Source: Cellulomonas hominis (GTDB lineage: Bacteria > Actinomycetota > Actinomycetes > Actinomycetales > Cellulomonadaceae). Taken from it: 46,305 nucleotides of DNA. A program made the translations under genes and the position numbers. Under the pieces are notes generated by a model. The model saw nothing but the letters and a program-made list of their open reading frames with translations. It made no database searches and was not told the DNA's origin. Positions 34,319-42,392 of this stretch are shown piece after piece (position 1 is the stretch's first letter; each line of letters opens with the position of its first letter). The stretch lies in contig NZ_SZYE01000008.1 of assembly GCF_005239125.1 (NCBI RefSeq), forward strand, positions 1-46,305, given 5' to 3'.

Positions 34319-35329
34319 ATGACGCGATTCGGGTACACCCTCATGACCGAGCAGTCCGGTCCCAAGCAGCTCGTGGGGTACGCGGCCGACGCCGAGAAGA
34401 CCGGCTTCGACTTCCTCGTCTCCTCCGACCACTACTTCCCCTGGCTCGACGAGCAGGGGCACGCGCCGTACGCGTGGGCGCTGCTCGGCGCGGTGTCGCA
34501 GGTGACGTCGCGCGTGGACCTGATGACGTACGTGACCTGCCCGACCGTCCGGTACCACCCGGCGGTCGTCGCGCAGAAGGCCGCCACCCTCGGCGTGCTG
34601 TCCGACGGCCGGTTCACGCTGGGCCTCGGCGCCGGCGAGAACCTCAACGAGCACGTGGTCGGCGAGCGGTGGCCGGCGGTCGGCGAGCGGCACGACATGC
34701 TCGAGGAGGCCGTCGAGATCATCCGCTCGCTCCTGGACGGCGACCGGCTCACGTTCGACGGCGTGCACTTCCGCACCGACTCCGCGCAGCTCTGGGACCT
34801 GCCGGACTCGCCCGTGGAGATCGGCGTCGCGGTGTCCGGCGCCCAGTCGGTGTCGCGGTTCGCGCCGCTGGCCGACCACCTGGTCGCGACCGACCCGGAG
34901 AAGGAGCTGCTGGACTCCTGGGACGAGGCCCGCGCGCAGGCAGCCCGGGCGATCGGCGGCGAGGTGCCGCCGCCGTCGCGCAAGATCGGTCAGATCCCGA
35001 TCTCGTGGGATCCTGACCCGGAGACCGCGAAGCAGCGCGCGCACGAGCAGTTCCGGTGGTTCGCCGGCGGCTGGGGCGTGAACGCGGACCTGCCGACCAC
35101 GGAGGGCTTCGCCGCGGCGAGCCAGTACGTGCGGCCCGACGACGTCGCGGAGACGATCCCGTGCGGGCCGGACCTCGACGCGATCGTCGAGCAGGTCCGG
35201 CCCTACTGGGAGGCCGGGTTCACGGACATCGCCCTCGTGCAGGTCGGCGACCAGGCGCAGCAGCGGTTCCTCGACGAGGTCGCGAGCCCGCTGCTGGACA
35301 AGCTGCGGACCGCCGCCCCGTCGTCCTGA
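34319..35329 (+). CDS. LLM class F420-dependent oxidoreductase (G6PDH-related family)
   Basis: A 336-residue luciferase-like TIM-barrel enzyme. It starts RFGYTLMTEQSGP and continues AEKTGFDFLVSSDHYFPWLDEQGHAPYAW, TCPTVRYHPAVVAQKAATLG, GRFTLGLGAGENLNEHVVG and RHDMLEEAVEII, a wording close to the F420-dependent glucose-6-phosphate dehydrogenase relatives of actinobacteria. It should use coenzyme F420 rather than FMN; the natural substrate is unknown. ATG 34319 lies in frame after an upstream GC-rich hairpin; no good Shine-Dalgarno is seen apart from gtgagg. Confidence 0.92.
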   Translation: MTRFGYTLMTEQSGPKQLVGYAADAEKTGFDFLVSSDHYFPWLDEQGHAPYAWALLGAVSQVTSRVDLMTYVTCPTVRYHPAVVAQKAATLGVLSDGRFTLGLGAGENLNEHVVGERWPAVGERHDMLEEAVEIIRSLLDGDRLTFDGVHFRTDSAQLWDLPDSPVEIGVAVSGAQSVSRFAPLADHLVATDPEKELLDSWDEARAQAARAIGGEVPPPSRKIGQIPISWDPDPETAKQRAHEQFRWFAGGWGVNADLPTTEGFAAASQYVRPDDVAETIPCGPDLDAIVEQVRPYWEAGFTDIALVQVGDQAQQRFLDEVASPLLDKLRTAAPSS

Positions 35330-35339
35330 ACCGGAGGCT

Positions 35340-35361
35340 TGCGCAACTGTGAGGTTGCGCA
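35340..35361 (+). promoter_or_regulatory. Dyad tgcgcaac-N6-gttgcgca before the 121-residue gene
   Basis: Perfect 8-bp arms (35340-35347 and 35354-35361) with a 6-nt loop lie 30 nt before the start codon. The left arm includes the self-complementary ttgcgcaa. It could be an operator, a short hairpin in the 5' UTR or the end of the preceding transcript; the sequence alone does not decide. Confidence 0.45.
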
Positions 35362-35390
35362 CCCGTCGAGTTGAGAGGGAGGTGCGGCCG

Positions 35391-35756
35391 ATGGCCGTGA
35401 CCGCGTTCCAGGACCTGCCCCTGGCCGACCGCGACCGGGAGTGGGACGGCGCCGCCGCCGAGAAGCGCGTCCGCGCGTGGGCCGGCGCCGAGGACGAGCC
35501 GAACGAGAAGTACCGCGACGCGCACGTCTGGTACGACGCGGGCGCCAAGGACAACTTCACCGCGTACAAGCTGCTGATCGCCGACGTGGTGGGCGGGAAG
35601 CTCGTCGCCGTGCCCCGGGGGGTGTTCGCCGCAGCCGCCGTGATGCAGGGGTCGAGGGGCGGCGTGGACCTGCCGGCGAAGGACGTCGACCGGGTCAAGA
35701 GCCACCTCGCGAAGTACTACGCGAAGCTCGACGACACCCCGCCCTGGGAGGACTGA
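35391..35756 (+). CDS. Stand-alone domain found beside phage HK97-type head proteases
   Basis: A 121-residue soluble protein: AFQDLPLADRDREWDGAAAEKRVRAWAGAED then NEKYRDAHVWYDAGAKDNFTAYKLLIADVVGGKLVAVPRGVFAAAAVMQ and GVDLPAKDVDRVKSHLAKYYAKLDDTPPW. This domain is common as a C-terminal or companion module of phage head-maturation proteases, and also occurs as a separate chromosomal gene in actinobacteria. No other phage gene surrounds it, so I read it as a domesticated remnant. ATG 35391 is preceded by gagaggga(gg). Its function is unknown. Codon use matches the neighbours, so the acquisition is not recent. Confidence 0.75.
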   Translation: MAVTAFQDLPLADRDREWDGAAAEKRVRAWAGAEDEPNEKYRDAHVWYDAGAKDNFTAYKLLIADVVGGKLVAVPRGVFAAAAVMQGSRGGVDLPAKDVDRVKSHLAKYYAKLDDTPPWED

Positions 35757-35765
35757 GCCGGCGGC

Positions 35766-35806
35766 GGGGTGTCCGCACGCGTGCACGACGGCGCTGCGGA
35801 CGCCCC
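35766..35806 (+). terminator. First hairpin after the 121-residue gene
   Basis: Arms ggggtgtccgca (35766-35777) and tgcggacgcccc (35795-35806) pair at eleven positions plus one mismatch with a 17-nt loop. Confidence 0.5.
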
Positions 35807-35826
35807 GATTCGGCCGTCCGAATCGG
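35805..35826 (+). terminator. Second hairpin after the 121-residue gene
   Basis: Arms ccgattcgg (35805-35813) and ccgaatcgg (35818-35826) are perfect complements around ccgt, directly following the first hairpin. Two stacked hairpins without U tract are typical for terminators in GC-rich actinobacteria. Confidence 0.5.
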
Positions 35827-35873
35827 CGCGGATCGCGTGACTCCGGCCCGCGGGGCGCCCACCATGGACCACC

Positions 35874-37004
35874 GTGCCACCCACTGACCAGGCCCCCGGG
35901 GCCCCCGCCGTCGCGCCCACCGCCCGCCAGATCCGCCGCTGGCGGCGCTACCTCGCCGACGAGCGCGCCGAGGCCGCGACCTACCGGGACCTCGCGTCGC
36001 GCCGCACCGGTGAGGAGCGCGCCATCCTGCTCGCGCTCGCCGACGCCGAGAAGCGCCACGAGCAGCACTGGCTCGACCTGCTCGGCGACCGGGTGGGGCG
36101 CCCGCTGCCGGGCGACATCCGGTCCCGGGTGCTCGGGGCGCTCGCCCGGCGGTTCGGCGGCGTGTTCGTGCTCGCGCTGGCGCAGCGCGCCGAGGCGCGG
36201 TCCGGCTACGGCGACGAGGCCGACGCGACGCCCACCATGGCCGCCGACGAGCGGATCCACGAGGAGGTCGTGCGGAGCCTGGCGATGCGCGGCCGCAGCC
36301 GGATGTCCGGCACGTTCCGCGCCGCGGTGTTCGGCGCCAACGACGGGCTCGTGAGCAACCTGGCGCTGGTGCTCGGCATCGGCGCGAGCGGCGTCGGCAC
36401 GTCCACCGTGCTGCTGACGGGCCTCGCGGGCCTGCTCGCCGGCGCGCTGTCGATGGGCGCGGGCGAGTACGTGTCCGTGCGCTCGCAGCGCGAGCTGCTG
36501 GAGGCCTCGCGGCCGAGCGCGCAGGCCCGGGACGCCCTGCCGCACCTCGACCTCGACGCGAACGAGCTCGCGCTCGTCTACCGGGCGCGGGGGATGGGCG
36601 CGGACGAGGCGCAGGAGCGCGCGGCCGGCGTGCTCGCCGACCTGGCGGCGGTCGGCGGGCCGTCGGCGGCGCTGCCGCCCCAGGAGGCGGTCGTCGCCGG
36701 GGAGGAGATCGACGAGCACGAGACCGTCGGCAGCGCCGTCGGCGCCGCGCTGGCGAGCTTCTGCTTCTTCGCGGCCGGGGCCGTCGTGCCCGTGCTGCCG
36801 TACCTGTTCGGCATGGAGGGCTGGAGCGCCGTGGCGCTGGCCTCCGGCCTGGTCGGCGTCGCCCTGCTCGGCACCGGCGCGACCGTCGGCGTGCTGTCCG
36901 GGTCGTCCCCCGCCAAGCGCGCGCTCCGGCAGCTGGCGATCGGGTTCGGCGCGGCCGCGGCGACGTACCTGCTGGGCCTCGCGTTCGGCACGTCGGCGGC
37001 GTGA
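35874..37004 (+). CDS. mbfA: Membrane-bound ferritin-like protein with VIT1/CCC1 transporter domain (MbfA type)
   Basis: A 376-residue fusion. Residues about 18-135 form an erythrin/ferritin-like four-helix bundle with metal ligands Glu30, Glu33, Glu59, His62, Glu126, His129 and Glu130 in ExxH-type motifs. From about 145 on it is the VIT1/CCC1 transmembrane domain (FRAAVFGANDGLVSNLALVLGIGASG, LAGALSMGAGEYVSVRSQRELLEA, three more helices at the C-terminus). Rhizobial MbfA with this layout exports iron and protects against peroxide. The GTG start at 35874 has no clear Shine-Dalgarno. A siderophore-utilisation gene follows 69 nt downstream. Confidence 0.92.
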   Translation: MPPTDQAPGAPAVAPTARQIRRWRRYLADERAEAATYRDLASRRTGEERAILLALADAEKRHEQHWLDLLGDRVGRPLPGDIRSRVLGALARRFGGVFVLALAQRAEARSGYGDEADATPTMAADERIHEEVVRSLAMRGRSRMSGTFRAAVFGANDGLVSNLALVLGIGASGVGTSTVLLTGLAGLLAGALSMGAGEYVSVRSQRELLEASRPSAQARDALPHLDLDANELALVYRARGMGADEAQERAAGVLADLAAVGGPSAALPPQEAVVAGEEIDEHETVGSAVGAALASFCFFAAGAVVPVLPYLFGMEGWSAVALASGLVGVALLGTGATVGVLSGSSPAKRALRQLAIGFGAAAATYLLGLAFGTSAA

Positions 37005-37038
37005 CGTGTCCACCCTGTGGGATGTGTCACACGGGGGG

Positions 37039-37057
37039 TGAGGTAAGGCTTCCCTTC
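37039..37057 (+). promoter_or_regulatory. DtxR/IdeR-type iron box before the siderophore-interacting protein gene
   Basis: TGAGGTAAGGCTTCCCTTC agrees with the 19-bp consensus TTAGGTTAGGCTAACCTAA at 13 positions and keeps the AGG...GGCT...CC core. It lies 16 nt before the start codon, where binding of an Fe-loaded repressor would stop expression. Confidence 0.7.
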
Positions 37058-37073
37058 GGGTTACGGTGACGGC

Positions 37074-38015
37074 ATGACAGCGTCCACCGCCGCGCCGGCC
37101 GTCACCACGCCGTTCCGGTTCTTCGACGTCCGGGTCTCCCGGATCGTGGACCTCAGCCCCTCGTTCCGCCGGTTCACCTTCACCGGCGAGGACCTGGACC
37201 AGTTCGCCGACAACGGCTTCGACCAGCGCATCAAGCTGCTGCTCCCGCTGCCCTGCGGGTACGACGTCGTCCCGACCGGCGAGTCCTGGTACCTGCAGTG
37301 GCGCGACCTGCCGGACGAGCTCCGGCACCCGATCCGCACCTACACGGCGCGCACCGCCCGCAACGACGTCCGCGAGCTCGACGTCGACATGGTGCTGCAC
37401 GGCGACGCCGGCCCGGCCTCGGCCTGGGCCGGCTGCGCCCAGGTCGGCGACTCCCTCGTCATCCTCGGCCCGAACCGCGAGCACCAGGGCCCGTCGGGCG
37501 GCATCGACTTCGTCCCGCCGGCGCACGCCGACCGCCTGCTGCTCGCGGGCGACGAGACCGCCGCGCCCGCCATCGCCGGCATCCTCGAGCGGCTGCCCCG
37601 CGACGCCCGCGGCGAGGCGCTGATCGAGGTCCCGGTCACCGGCGACGCGATCCCCGTCGACGCCCCGGCCGGCGTGACCGTCCGCTGGCTGCCGCGCGAC
37701 GGCGCCGCGCACGGCTCCCTGCTCGTCCCCGCGGTGCAGGCCGCGTGCAAGCGGCTCATGCCGCACGAGGCACCGCTGCCCGAGGGCATGGAGCTCGAGG
37801 ACGTCGACATCGACGACGGCATCCTCTGGGAGGTCCCCGTCGACCACGCCACCGGCGAGCCGCTGCGCCAGTCCGCCGCGCTCTACGCCTGGCTCGCGGG
37901 CGAGGCCGGGGCGATCAAGACGCTGCGCCGGCACCTCGTCGGGACGTGCGGGGTGGACCGGAAGGCCGTGGCGTTCATGGGGTACTGGCGCGAGGGGCGG
38001 GCCGAGGGGGCCTGA
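37074..38015 (+). CDS. Siderophore-interacting protein (FAD-dependent ferric-siderophore reductase)
   Basis: A 313-residue SIP-family flavoprotein (ViuB/YqjH-like) that releases iron from imported siderophores in the cytoplasm. The FAD-binding motif RTYT is at residues 88-91 ([11 protein letters not shown]), followed by the second FAD element [11 protein letters not shown] and the SIP C-terminal domain with [21 protein letters not shown]. The C-terminal tail [19 protein letters not shown] and [11 protein letters not shown] is complete. ATG 37074 lies just after the iron box. Its stop is 3 nt from that of the convergent lipoprotein gene. Confidence 0.94.
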   Translation: MTASTAAPAVTTPFRFFDVRVSRIVDLSPSFRRFTFTGEDLDQFADNGFDQRIKLLLPLPCGYDVVPTGESWYLQWRDLPDELRHPIRTYTARTARNDVRELDVDMVLHGDAGPASAWAGCAQVGDSLVILGPNREHQGPSGGIDFVPPAHADRLLLAGDETAAPAIAGILERLPRDARGEALIEVPVTGDAIPVDAPAGVTVRWLPRDGAAHGSLLVPAVQAACKRLMPHEAPLPEGMELEDVDIDDGILWEVPVDHATGEPLRQSAALYAWLAGEAGAIKTLRRHLVGTCGVDRKAVAFMGYWREGRAEGA

Positions 38016-38018
38016 GCC

Positions 38019-38348
38019 TCAGCCGGGGAACCCGTCGGGCGCGTCGTCCGGGCAGAGGGTCTGCGCCGCGAGCGCGACGACGAGCGTGCTGAGGAACGGG
38101 TCCGCGTCCAGCCGGTCCGCGACCGCCCGCGTGGCCGCGTCGACCGCATCCGCGCTGTTGTCCCGAGCCAGCACCTGGCAGCCGGCCCGGCCCGCGTCGA
38201 GCGCGGTCCCGGCGTCGGGGAACCCGGGGCTGTCGAGGACGAGCTCGTCGTACGCCGCCCGGAAGTCCGCCTCGCCGGGGTCCGGGCCGCACGCGGCGAG
38301 CAGGGGCACGAGAGCCGCCAGGGCCGCCGCCGCTGCTGATCGCCGCAC
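38019..38348 (-). CDS. Small DUF732-like lipoprotein
   Basis: A 109-residue exported protein with signal peptide RRSAAAAALAALVPLLAAC (lipidated Cys20), followed by a short helical domain with two cysteines (AGCQVLAR and QTLCPDD) and the pattern FRAAYDELVLDSPGFPDAGTALDAG. This resembles DUF732, small secreted helical proteins of actinobacteria with unknown function. The start GTG 38348 was chosen because it puts the arginines directly before the hydrophobic core. Longer upstream reading frames are shadows. Confidence 0.8.
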   Translation of the reverse strand: MRRSAAAAALAALVPLLAACGPDPGEADFRAAYDELVLDSPGFPDAGTALDAGRAGCQVLARDNSADAVDAATRAVADRLDADPFLSTLVVALAAQTLCPDDAPDGFPG

Positions 38349-38531
38349 GACCGCACCGTACCGGGGAAGACCCGGGCGCGGGCGCCGGATCGGGCCGGGA
38401 TGCGGGCGCCGCCCCCGCAGAGGAGTCGCCCGTGCGGCGCGGGACCCGGTGCTGTGCGGGTGCCGTCGCGGTCGGGTGGCGGTCTGGTGCACGAGCCGTC
38501 GTGCCGGTGCCGGTCGACCGATGCTCGTCCC

Positions 38532-38972
38532 GTGACCGCTAGACCGCACGAGCGCAGCCCGCTCGACGCCCGGCTCTGGTGCGCCCTGGGCGCCGCCGCG
38601 GGGGCCGCTGCCGTCGTCTGGCTCCAGGCGCTCTGGATCAACGTCCGCCTCGTGCAGCCCCTGGGCTACGGGAGCCCGACCTGGTTGGCCGCCGTCCTCG
38701 GGTGGGCGGCGGCGGCGCTCGCGGTGGTCTGCGTCTGGCGGCGCATCCGGCGCGGACGGTCGGCGGCGCGGCCCGGGCCGGGTGCCTGGGTGGTCGTGCT
38801 GGGGGTCTGGTGGGCGTGCTGCCACCTGCAGTGGGCGGTGCTGATGTCCGCGGTGTCGCTGGCGGACCCGCTGGATCACGACACGACGCCGCTCGAGCTG
38901 GTCCCGCTGCTGGCGGCCCTCGCCGCGCTGGCTCGTCTCGTCCTGGTCCGGTCCCGGTCGCACGAGCCGTGA
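38532..38972 (+). CDS. Hypothetical membrane protein, four helices
   Basis: A 146-residue protein starting at GTG 38532. Hydrophobic segments lie at about 16-38, 50-68, 84-108 and 118-137, with basic loops (WRRIRRGRSAARPG) that fit a cytoplasmic position between helices 2 and 3. Trp and Cys are frequent (VWWACCHLQWAV). I do not recognise the family. The 183-nt region before it shows no recognisable promoter. Confidence 0.7.
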   Translation: MTARPHERSPLDARLWCALGAAAGAAAVVWLQALWINVRLVQPLGYGSPTWLAAVLGWAAAALAVVCVWRRIRRGRSAARPGPGAWVVVLGVWWACCHLQWAVLMSAVSLADPLDHDTTPLELVPLLAALAALARLVLVRSRSHEP

Positions 38973-39064
38973 CGACGCGGACCTGATTCGGCACCCACCC
39001 CGCGCGGCGGGCGCGGCGCGGGCTCGCCGTGCCCGCGGGCGGCGGACCCGGCACGAGGCCGACG

Positions 39065-39571
39065 TCAGACGCACGCCCAGCAGTACAGCGCCTCGCCGCG
39101 CTCCCGCGCTCCCCGGGCGAGCCCGGCCAGGTCGTGCAGGAACTCCGCGAGCGACTCCGGGTCGGAGATCCCGGCGAGCTCGTCGGTCTGGGACCACGGG
39201 ACCGCCACCGCGGCCAGCGCGGCGGCGTCCGCCCGGGTGAGGGCGTCCACGACGACGTCGTCGACCCGCAGCACCACCTCCGCGCCGTCGTCCTGCATCG
39301 CCACCGGTTCGCGCCGGTCGGCCGCGGCGCGCACCTCGTCGAACGTCCGACCGGTCAGCAGGGCGGTGAGGGTGCCGAGCACCACCACCGGGTCGATGCT
39401 CCCGCCCGCCACGGTCGGGAACCCCGACCCCGTCGCCTCCGCGGCCGGGCCGGGCACGCCGTGCGACCACCCGCTCGGCGCCGCGACGCCGGCGGGCCCG
39501 CCGTCCCGGTCCACGACGGCGGCGGCGGACTCGTCGGACGGCGCGGCGAAGTAGTCGCAGATCAGACCCAT
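39065..39571 (-). CDS. Conserved-looking hypothetical protein, 168 aa
   Basis: A soluble acidic protein starting MGLICDYFAAPSDESAAAVV. It has a middle section GGSIDPVVVLGTLTALLTGRTFDEV and ends in EALYCWACV. The two Cys of CWAC and that in ICDYF are possible redox or metal residues. Actinobacterial proteins with a similar MGxxxDYFxA start exist, in my memory without assigned function, and the C-terminal part (WSQTDELAGISDPESLAEFLHDLAGLA) reads like a helical domain. ATG 39571 gives this start; an upstream extension to 39787 overlaps the divergent gene and is not needed. Confidence 0.7.
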   Translation of the reverse strand: MGLICDYFAAPSDESAAAVVDRDGGPAGVAAPSGWSHGVPGPAAEATGSGFPTVAGGSIDPVVVLGTLTALLTGRTFDEVRAAADRREPVAMQDDGAEVVLRVDDVVVDALTRADAAALAAVAVPWSQTDELAGISDPESLAEFLHDLAGLARGARERGEALYCWACV

Positions 39572-39632
39572 GCCGCCCATCCTGCCCGGTCGCGCGGCTG
39601 CGCCGACGTACGCCGCGGGCGACACTGGTCCG

Positions 39633-39809
39633 GTGAGAAGGACGCACCAGCGGTTGCTGGGCGGCGTCGGCGCCGTCGTCTTCGCGGGCCTGGCGGTGAC
39701 GTTCGTGCTGCGCGGCGGGACGCTCGACCTCGTGATGGCGGTGCTCGCGACGGCGGTGGCGGCCGCCCACGCGTACACCGCGATCACCGCGCCCAGGCGC
39801 GAGCGCTGA
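39633..39809 (+). CDS. Small membrane protein, 58 aa
   Basis: GTG 39633 starts a 58-residue protein with two hydrophobic helices (LLGGVGAVVFAGLAVTFVL and LVMAVLATAVAAAHAYTAI) and basic ends. Almost all codons end in G or C. Function unknown. It stands between two minus-strand genes. Confidence 0.6.
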   Translation: MRRTHQRLLGGVGAVVFAGLAVTFVLRGGTLDLVMAVLATAVAAAHAYTAITAPRRER

Positions 39810-39831
39810 GCCGCCCGCGGGTCGCCACCCG

Positions 39832-40773
39832 TCAGCCCGCCGGCACCCGCAGCCGGGCGCTCGTCCCCTGCCCCGGCCTCGACCGCAGGTCGACCGACCC
39901 GCCGTGCCGCCCCGCGACCACGCGCACCAGCGCGAGCCCGAGCCCCGACCCCGGCGTGCCCCGGGCCTGCTCGCCGCGCGCCAGCTCGTCGAAGACCGTG
40001 CCCAGCTCGTGCTCGGGGATCCCGGTGCCGGAGTCGGCGACCTCGATCTCCACGACGCCGTCGTCGTCGCGCCCGCGTACCTCGACGGTCGAGCGGGCCG
40101 GCGAGAACTTCAGCGCGTTCGCCAGCAGGTTGTAGACCGCGAGGTAGAGCAGGTCGACGTCGCCGCGGACGTGGGGCAGCGGCCAGGGAGCCTGCGGGAG
40201 CTGGACGGCGATCGTCCGCGCGACCCCCGACGCGTCGGCCTGGTCCCGGAGGTCGGCCACGGCGTCCTCGACCACCTGGGCCAGGTCGACGTCCTCGCGC
40301 TCCAGCGGGCGGGTCTCGAGCTCGGCGATCTTGCGCAGCTCGGCGACCAGCGTCGACAGCCGGGAGGTCTGCTGCTGGAGCGTCTGGTGGGCGCGGGCCG
40401 CGGCCGGGTCGAGCGCCGCCGGGTCCGGGACGACGCCCGGGAGCGCGGCCCGCAGCGCGGTCACCGGGTTCTTCATCTCGTGGTCCAGGCGCAGCAGGAA
40501 CCGGCGGTGCGCCGCGCGCTCCTCCTCGCGGCCCGCGCGGTCGGCCGCCTCGGCCGCGGCGGCCACGGCCCGGCGGCGACCCCGCGCGAGCGCCAGCGCC
40601 GCCAGCACCACGGCCGTCAGCAGCAGGCCCGGCACGGCGAGCGCGACGGGCAGCGGGGTCCCGACGACGACGCGCAGCGACCGGCCCGAGGCGAGCACGA
40701 CGACGGCCCCGACCAGCCCGAGGACGGCGGGGACCAGCGCGAGCAGCAGCGCGGCGCGCCCCCGGCGCCTCAC
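39832..40773 (-). CDS. Sensor histidine kinase
   Basis: A 313-residue membrane kinase. Two helices (about 7-29 and 41-63) flank a very short external loop of about ten residues, so signals are probably sensed in the membrane or via a partner. The H-box is RLDHEMKNPVTALRA with phospho-acceptor His98, the N-box is YNLLANALKFSP, the G1 motif DSGTGIP and the G2 motif GSGLGLALV. GTG 40773 overlaps the response regulator stop by 4 nt. The tiny sensor loop resembles intramembrane-sensing kinases that rely on neighbouring membrane or surface proteins, such as those encoded upstream. Confidence 0.93.
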   Translation of the reverse strand: MRRRGRAALLLALVPAVLGLVGAVVVLASGRSLRVVVGTPLPVALAVPGLLLTAVVLAALALARGRRRAVAAAAEAADRAGREEERAAHRRFLLRLDHEMKNPVTALRAALPGVVPDPAALDPAAARAHQTLQQQTSRLSTLVAELRKIAELETRPLEREDVDLAQVVEDAVADLRDQADASGVARTIAVQLPQAPWPLPHVRGDVDLLYLAVYNLLANALKFSPARSTVEVRGRDDDGVVEIEVADSGTGIPEHELGTVFDELARGEQARGTPGSGLGLALVRVVAGRHGGSVDLRSRPGQGTSARLRVPAG

Positions 40774-41495
40774 GGGCGGGTCCCGCGCTGCACCGGGCCG
40801 CAGAACCGGTAGCCGCCGCCCGGCACCGTCTCGACGTACCGCGGCGCGGCGGCGTCGTCCCCGAGGACGCGGCGGATCTCCGCGACCCGGTGGTCGACGG
40901 CGCGGCTGCTGACGACGAGCTCGAAGCCCCACAGCGCCTGGAGCAGCCGCTCGCGGGTGTGCAGCTCGTCGGGGTGGGTCATCAGGTAGTCGAGCAGGAG
41001 CGACGCCTTCGGGGTGAGCGTGACCTCCCGTCCGGCGACCCGGACACGCCGGGCGGTGCGGTCGAGGACCAGGTCGCCGCTGACCAGCAGCTCGGCCGCG
41101 GCGAGCGAGGGCTGGCCCGGCACCGCCCGGCGGAGCACGGCGCGGACCCGGGCGTGCAGCTCCTGGGGGTCGAACGGCTTGTTCAGGTAGTCGTCGGCGC
41201 CCTCGTCGAGCGCCGCCGACCGCTCCGAGGACTCGCCGACCTGGGTGAGCAGGACCACGGGGGTCCAGTCGCCGGCCGCGCGCAGGCGCCGGACCACGGA
41301 CCGGCCGTCGAGCCGCGGCATCAGCACGTCGCACACCAGGATGTCGGGGCGCCACCGGGCGTGCGCCGCCAGGGCGGCCTCGCCGTCGGCGGCGGTCTCG
41401 ACCGCCATCCCGCTGCGGGTGAGGAACGACGCGAGGCCCTCGCGGATCGCCTCCTCGTCGTCGACCAGGAGGACGCGCGGCGCGCCCGCGGTCAC
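40770..41495 (-). CDS. OmpR-family response regulator
   Basis: A 241-residue regulator: receiver domain with the acidic pocket VDDEE (residues 11-15), phospho-acceptor Asp56 (ILVCDVLMPRLDG), Thr84 and Lys106 (LNKPFDP), and a C-terminal winged helix (LTPKASLLLDYLMTHPDELHTRERLLQALWG, then VDHRVAEIRRVLGDD and GGGYRF). It is the partner of the kinase whose gene overlaps its end. GTG 41495 overlaps the DUF4190 gene stop by 4 nt. Targets are unknown; the OmpA/DUF3060 genes just upstream are reasonable candidates. Confidence 0.95.
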   Translation of the reverse strand: MTAGAPRVLLVDDEEAIREGLASFLTRSGMAVETAADGEAALAAHARWRPDILVCDVLMPRLDGRSVVRRLRAAGDWTPVVLLTQVGESSERSAALDEGADDYLNKPFDPQELHARVRAVLRRAVPGQPSLAAAELLVSGDLVLDRTARRVRVAGREVTLTPKASLLLDYLMTHPDELHTRERLLQALWGFELVVSSRAVDHRVAEIRRVLGDDAAAPRYVETVPGGGYRFCGPVQRGTRP

Positions 41496-41773
41496 CGCGT
41501 CCCGCCCCACACGAGGAAGCCGGTGACGACGAGCGCGAGGACCAGGTAGGTCGCGACCGCGAGGTAGCCGAGCACCAGCCCGATCACGGCGCACGCGGTC
41601 CCGCCCTCGCCCCGGGCGCGGATCTGCCGCAGGGCGACGTGGCCGGTGACGACCGGGACGACGGCGAAGCCGAGCAGGCCGAGCACCAGGGTGACGACGG
41701 CGAGCGGGTTGGTCGGGCGGGCCGCGAGGACGGGCGGCTGCGGGACGGGCTGGTACGGCTGCGGGGCGCTCAT
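41492..41773 (-). CDS. DUF4190 small membrane protein
   Basis: A 93-residue protein with a Pro/Gln-rich cytoplasmic N-terminus (SAPQPYQPVPQPP) and two helices. The first continues into the typical DUF4190 signature (NPLAVVTLVLGLLGFAVVPVVTGHVALRQIRARGEGG) and the second is IGLVLGYLAVATYLVLALVVTGFLVW. It overlaps the response regulator start by 4 nt, so it is translated together with the two-component system and may be an accessory sensor subunit. That role is an inference. Confidence 0.9.
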   Translation of the reverse strand: MSAPQPYQPVPQPPVLAARPTNPLAVVTLVLGLLGFAVVPVVTGHVALRQIRARGEGGTACAVIGLVLGYLAVATYLVLALVVTGFLVWGGTR

Positions 41774-41831
41774 CTGCGGGCTCCTGGCGTCGTGGCGGGC
41801 CGGGCGGACCGGGTCGGGCGGGCGGTGCGCG

Positions 41832-42392
41832 TCATCCCGGGGCCACCGCGCCGTACGCGCTGCCGGGCGTGTCCCCGGACACGGCCGGCGTGCCGTCCTC
41901 CCAGGTCACCGTGACCGCGGACCCCGCGAGGGTCACGCTGGTGGCGCTGCGGACGGCGACCTGCGCGCCGGCGCCGGAGACGACGAGGTGCCCGACGTCG
42001 CCGGCCACCACGACCGCGGCCGCCCCGTCGACGGTCAGCGTGCCGCAGTCGTCGGTGACCTCGACGGCCGAGCCCGCCCGGGACACCGACGCGTCCCCGC
42101 CGGCGCAGGTGACCTGCGAGGTGGTGAGCGGGAGCAGCGCGTCCCGACCCGGGAGCGCCGTCGTCCCGGGGGTGTCGTCGGCCGCGGAGCCGCGGGTCGC
42201 CGTCCCGGCCGCCGGGCTCCCCGCCGGGGTCTCCGGCCGGTCGGGTGCCTCGTCGGCGTCGCGGTCGCCCGACGCGGCCGACGTCGTGCGCGGGGACGCG
42301 GGCGCGTCGTCCGCGTCCACGACCTCGACGCTGCACCCCGCCAGGCCGGCGGCGAGCACACCGGCGGCGAGGGCCACCGGCCAGCGCCTCAC
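41832..42392 (-). CDS. DUF3060 lipoprotein
   Basis: A 186-residue lipoprotein: signal peptide with lipobox LAGC (Cys20), a Ser/Pro/Asp-rich linker of about 70 residues, then a DUF3060 domain with alternating hydrophobic and Gly/Asp residues (VTCAGGDASVSRAGSAVEVTDDCGTLTVDG, HLVVSGAGAQVAVRSATSVTLAG), expected to form a small parallel beta-solenoid. Two cysteines (VTCAGG and TDDCGT) may form a disulfide. GTG 42392 overlaps the OmpA-like gene stop by 4 nt. Function of the family is not known. Confidence 0.85.
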   Translation of the reverse strand: MRRWPVALAAGVLAAGLAGCSVEVVDADDAPASPRTTSAASGDRDADEAPDRPETPAGSPAAGTATRGSAADDTPGTTALPGRDALLPLTTSQVTCAGGDASVSRAGSAVEVTDDCGTLTVDGAAAVVVAGDVGHLVVSGAGAQVAVRSATSVTLAGSAVTVTWEDGTPAVSGDTPGSAYGAVAPG

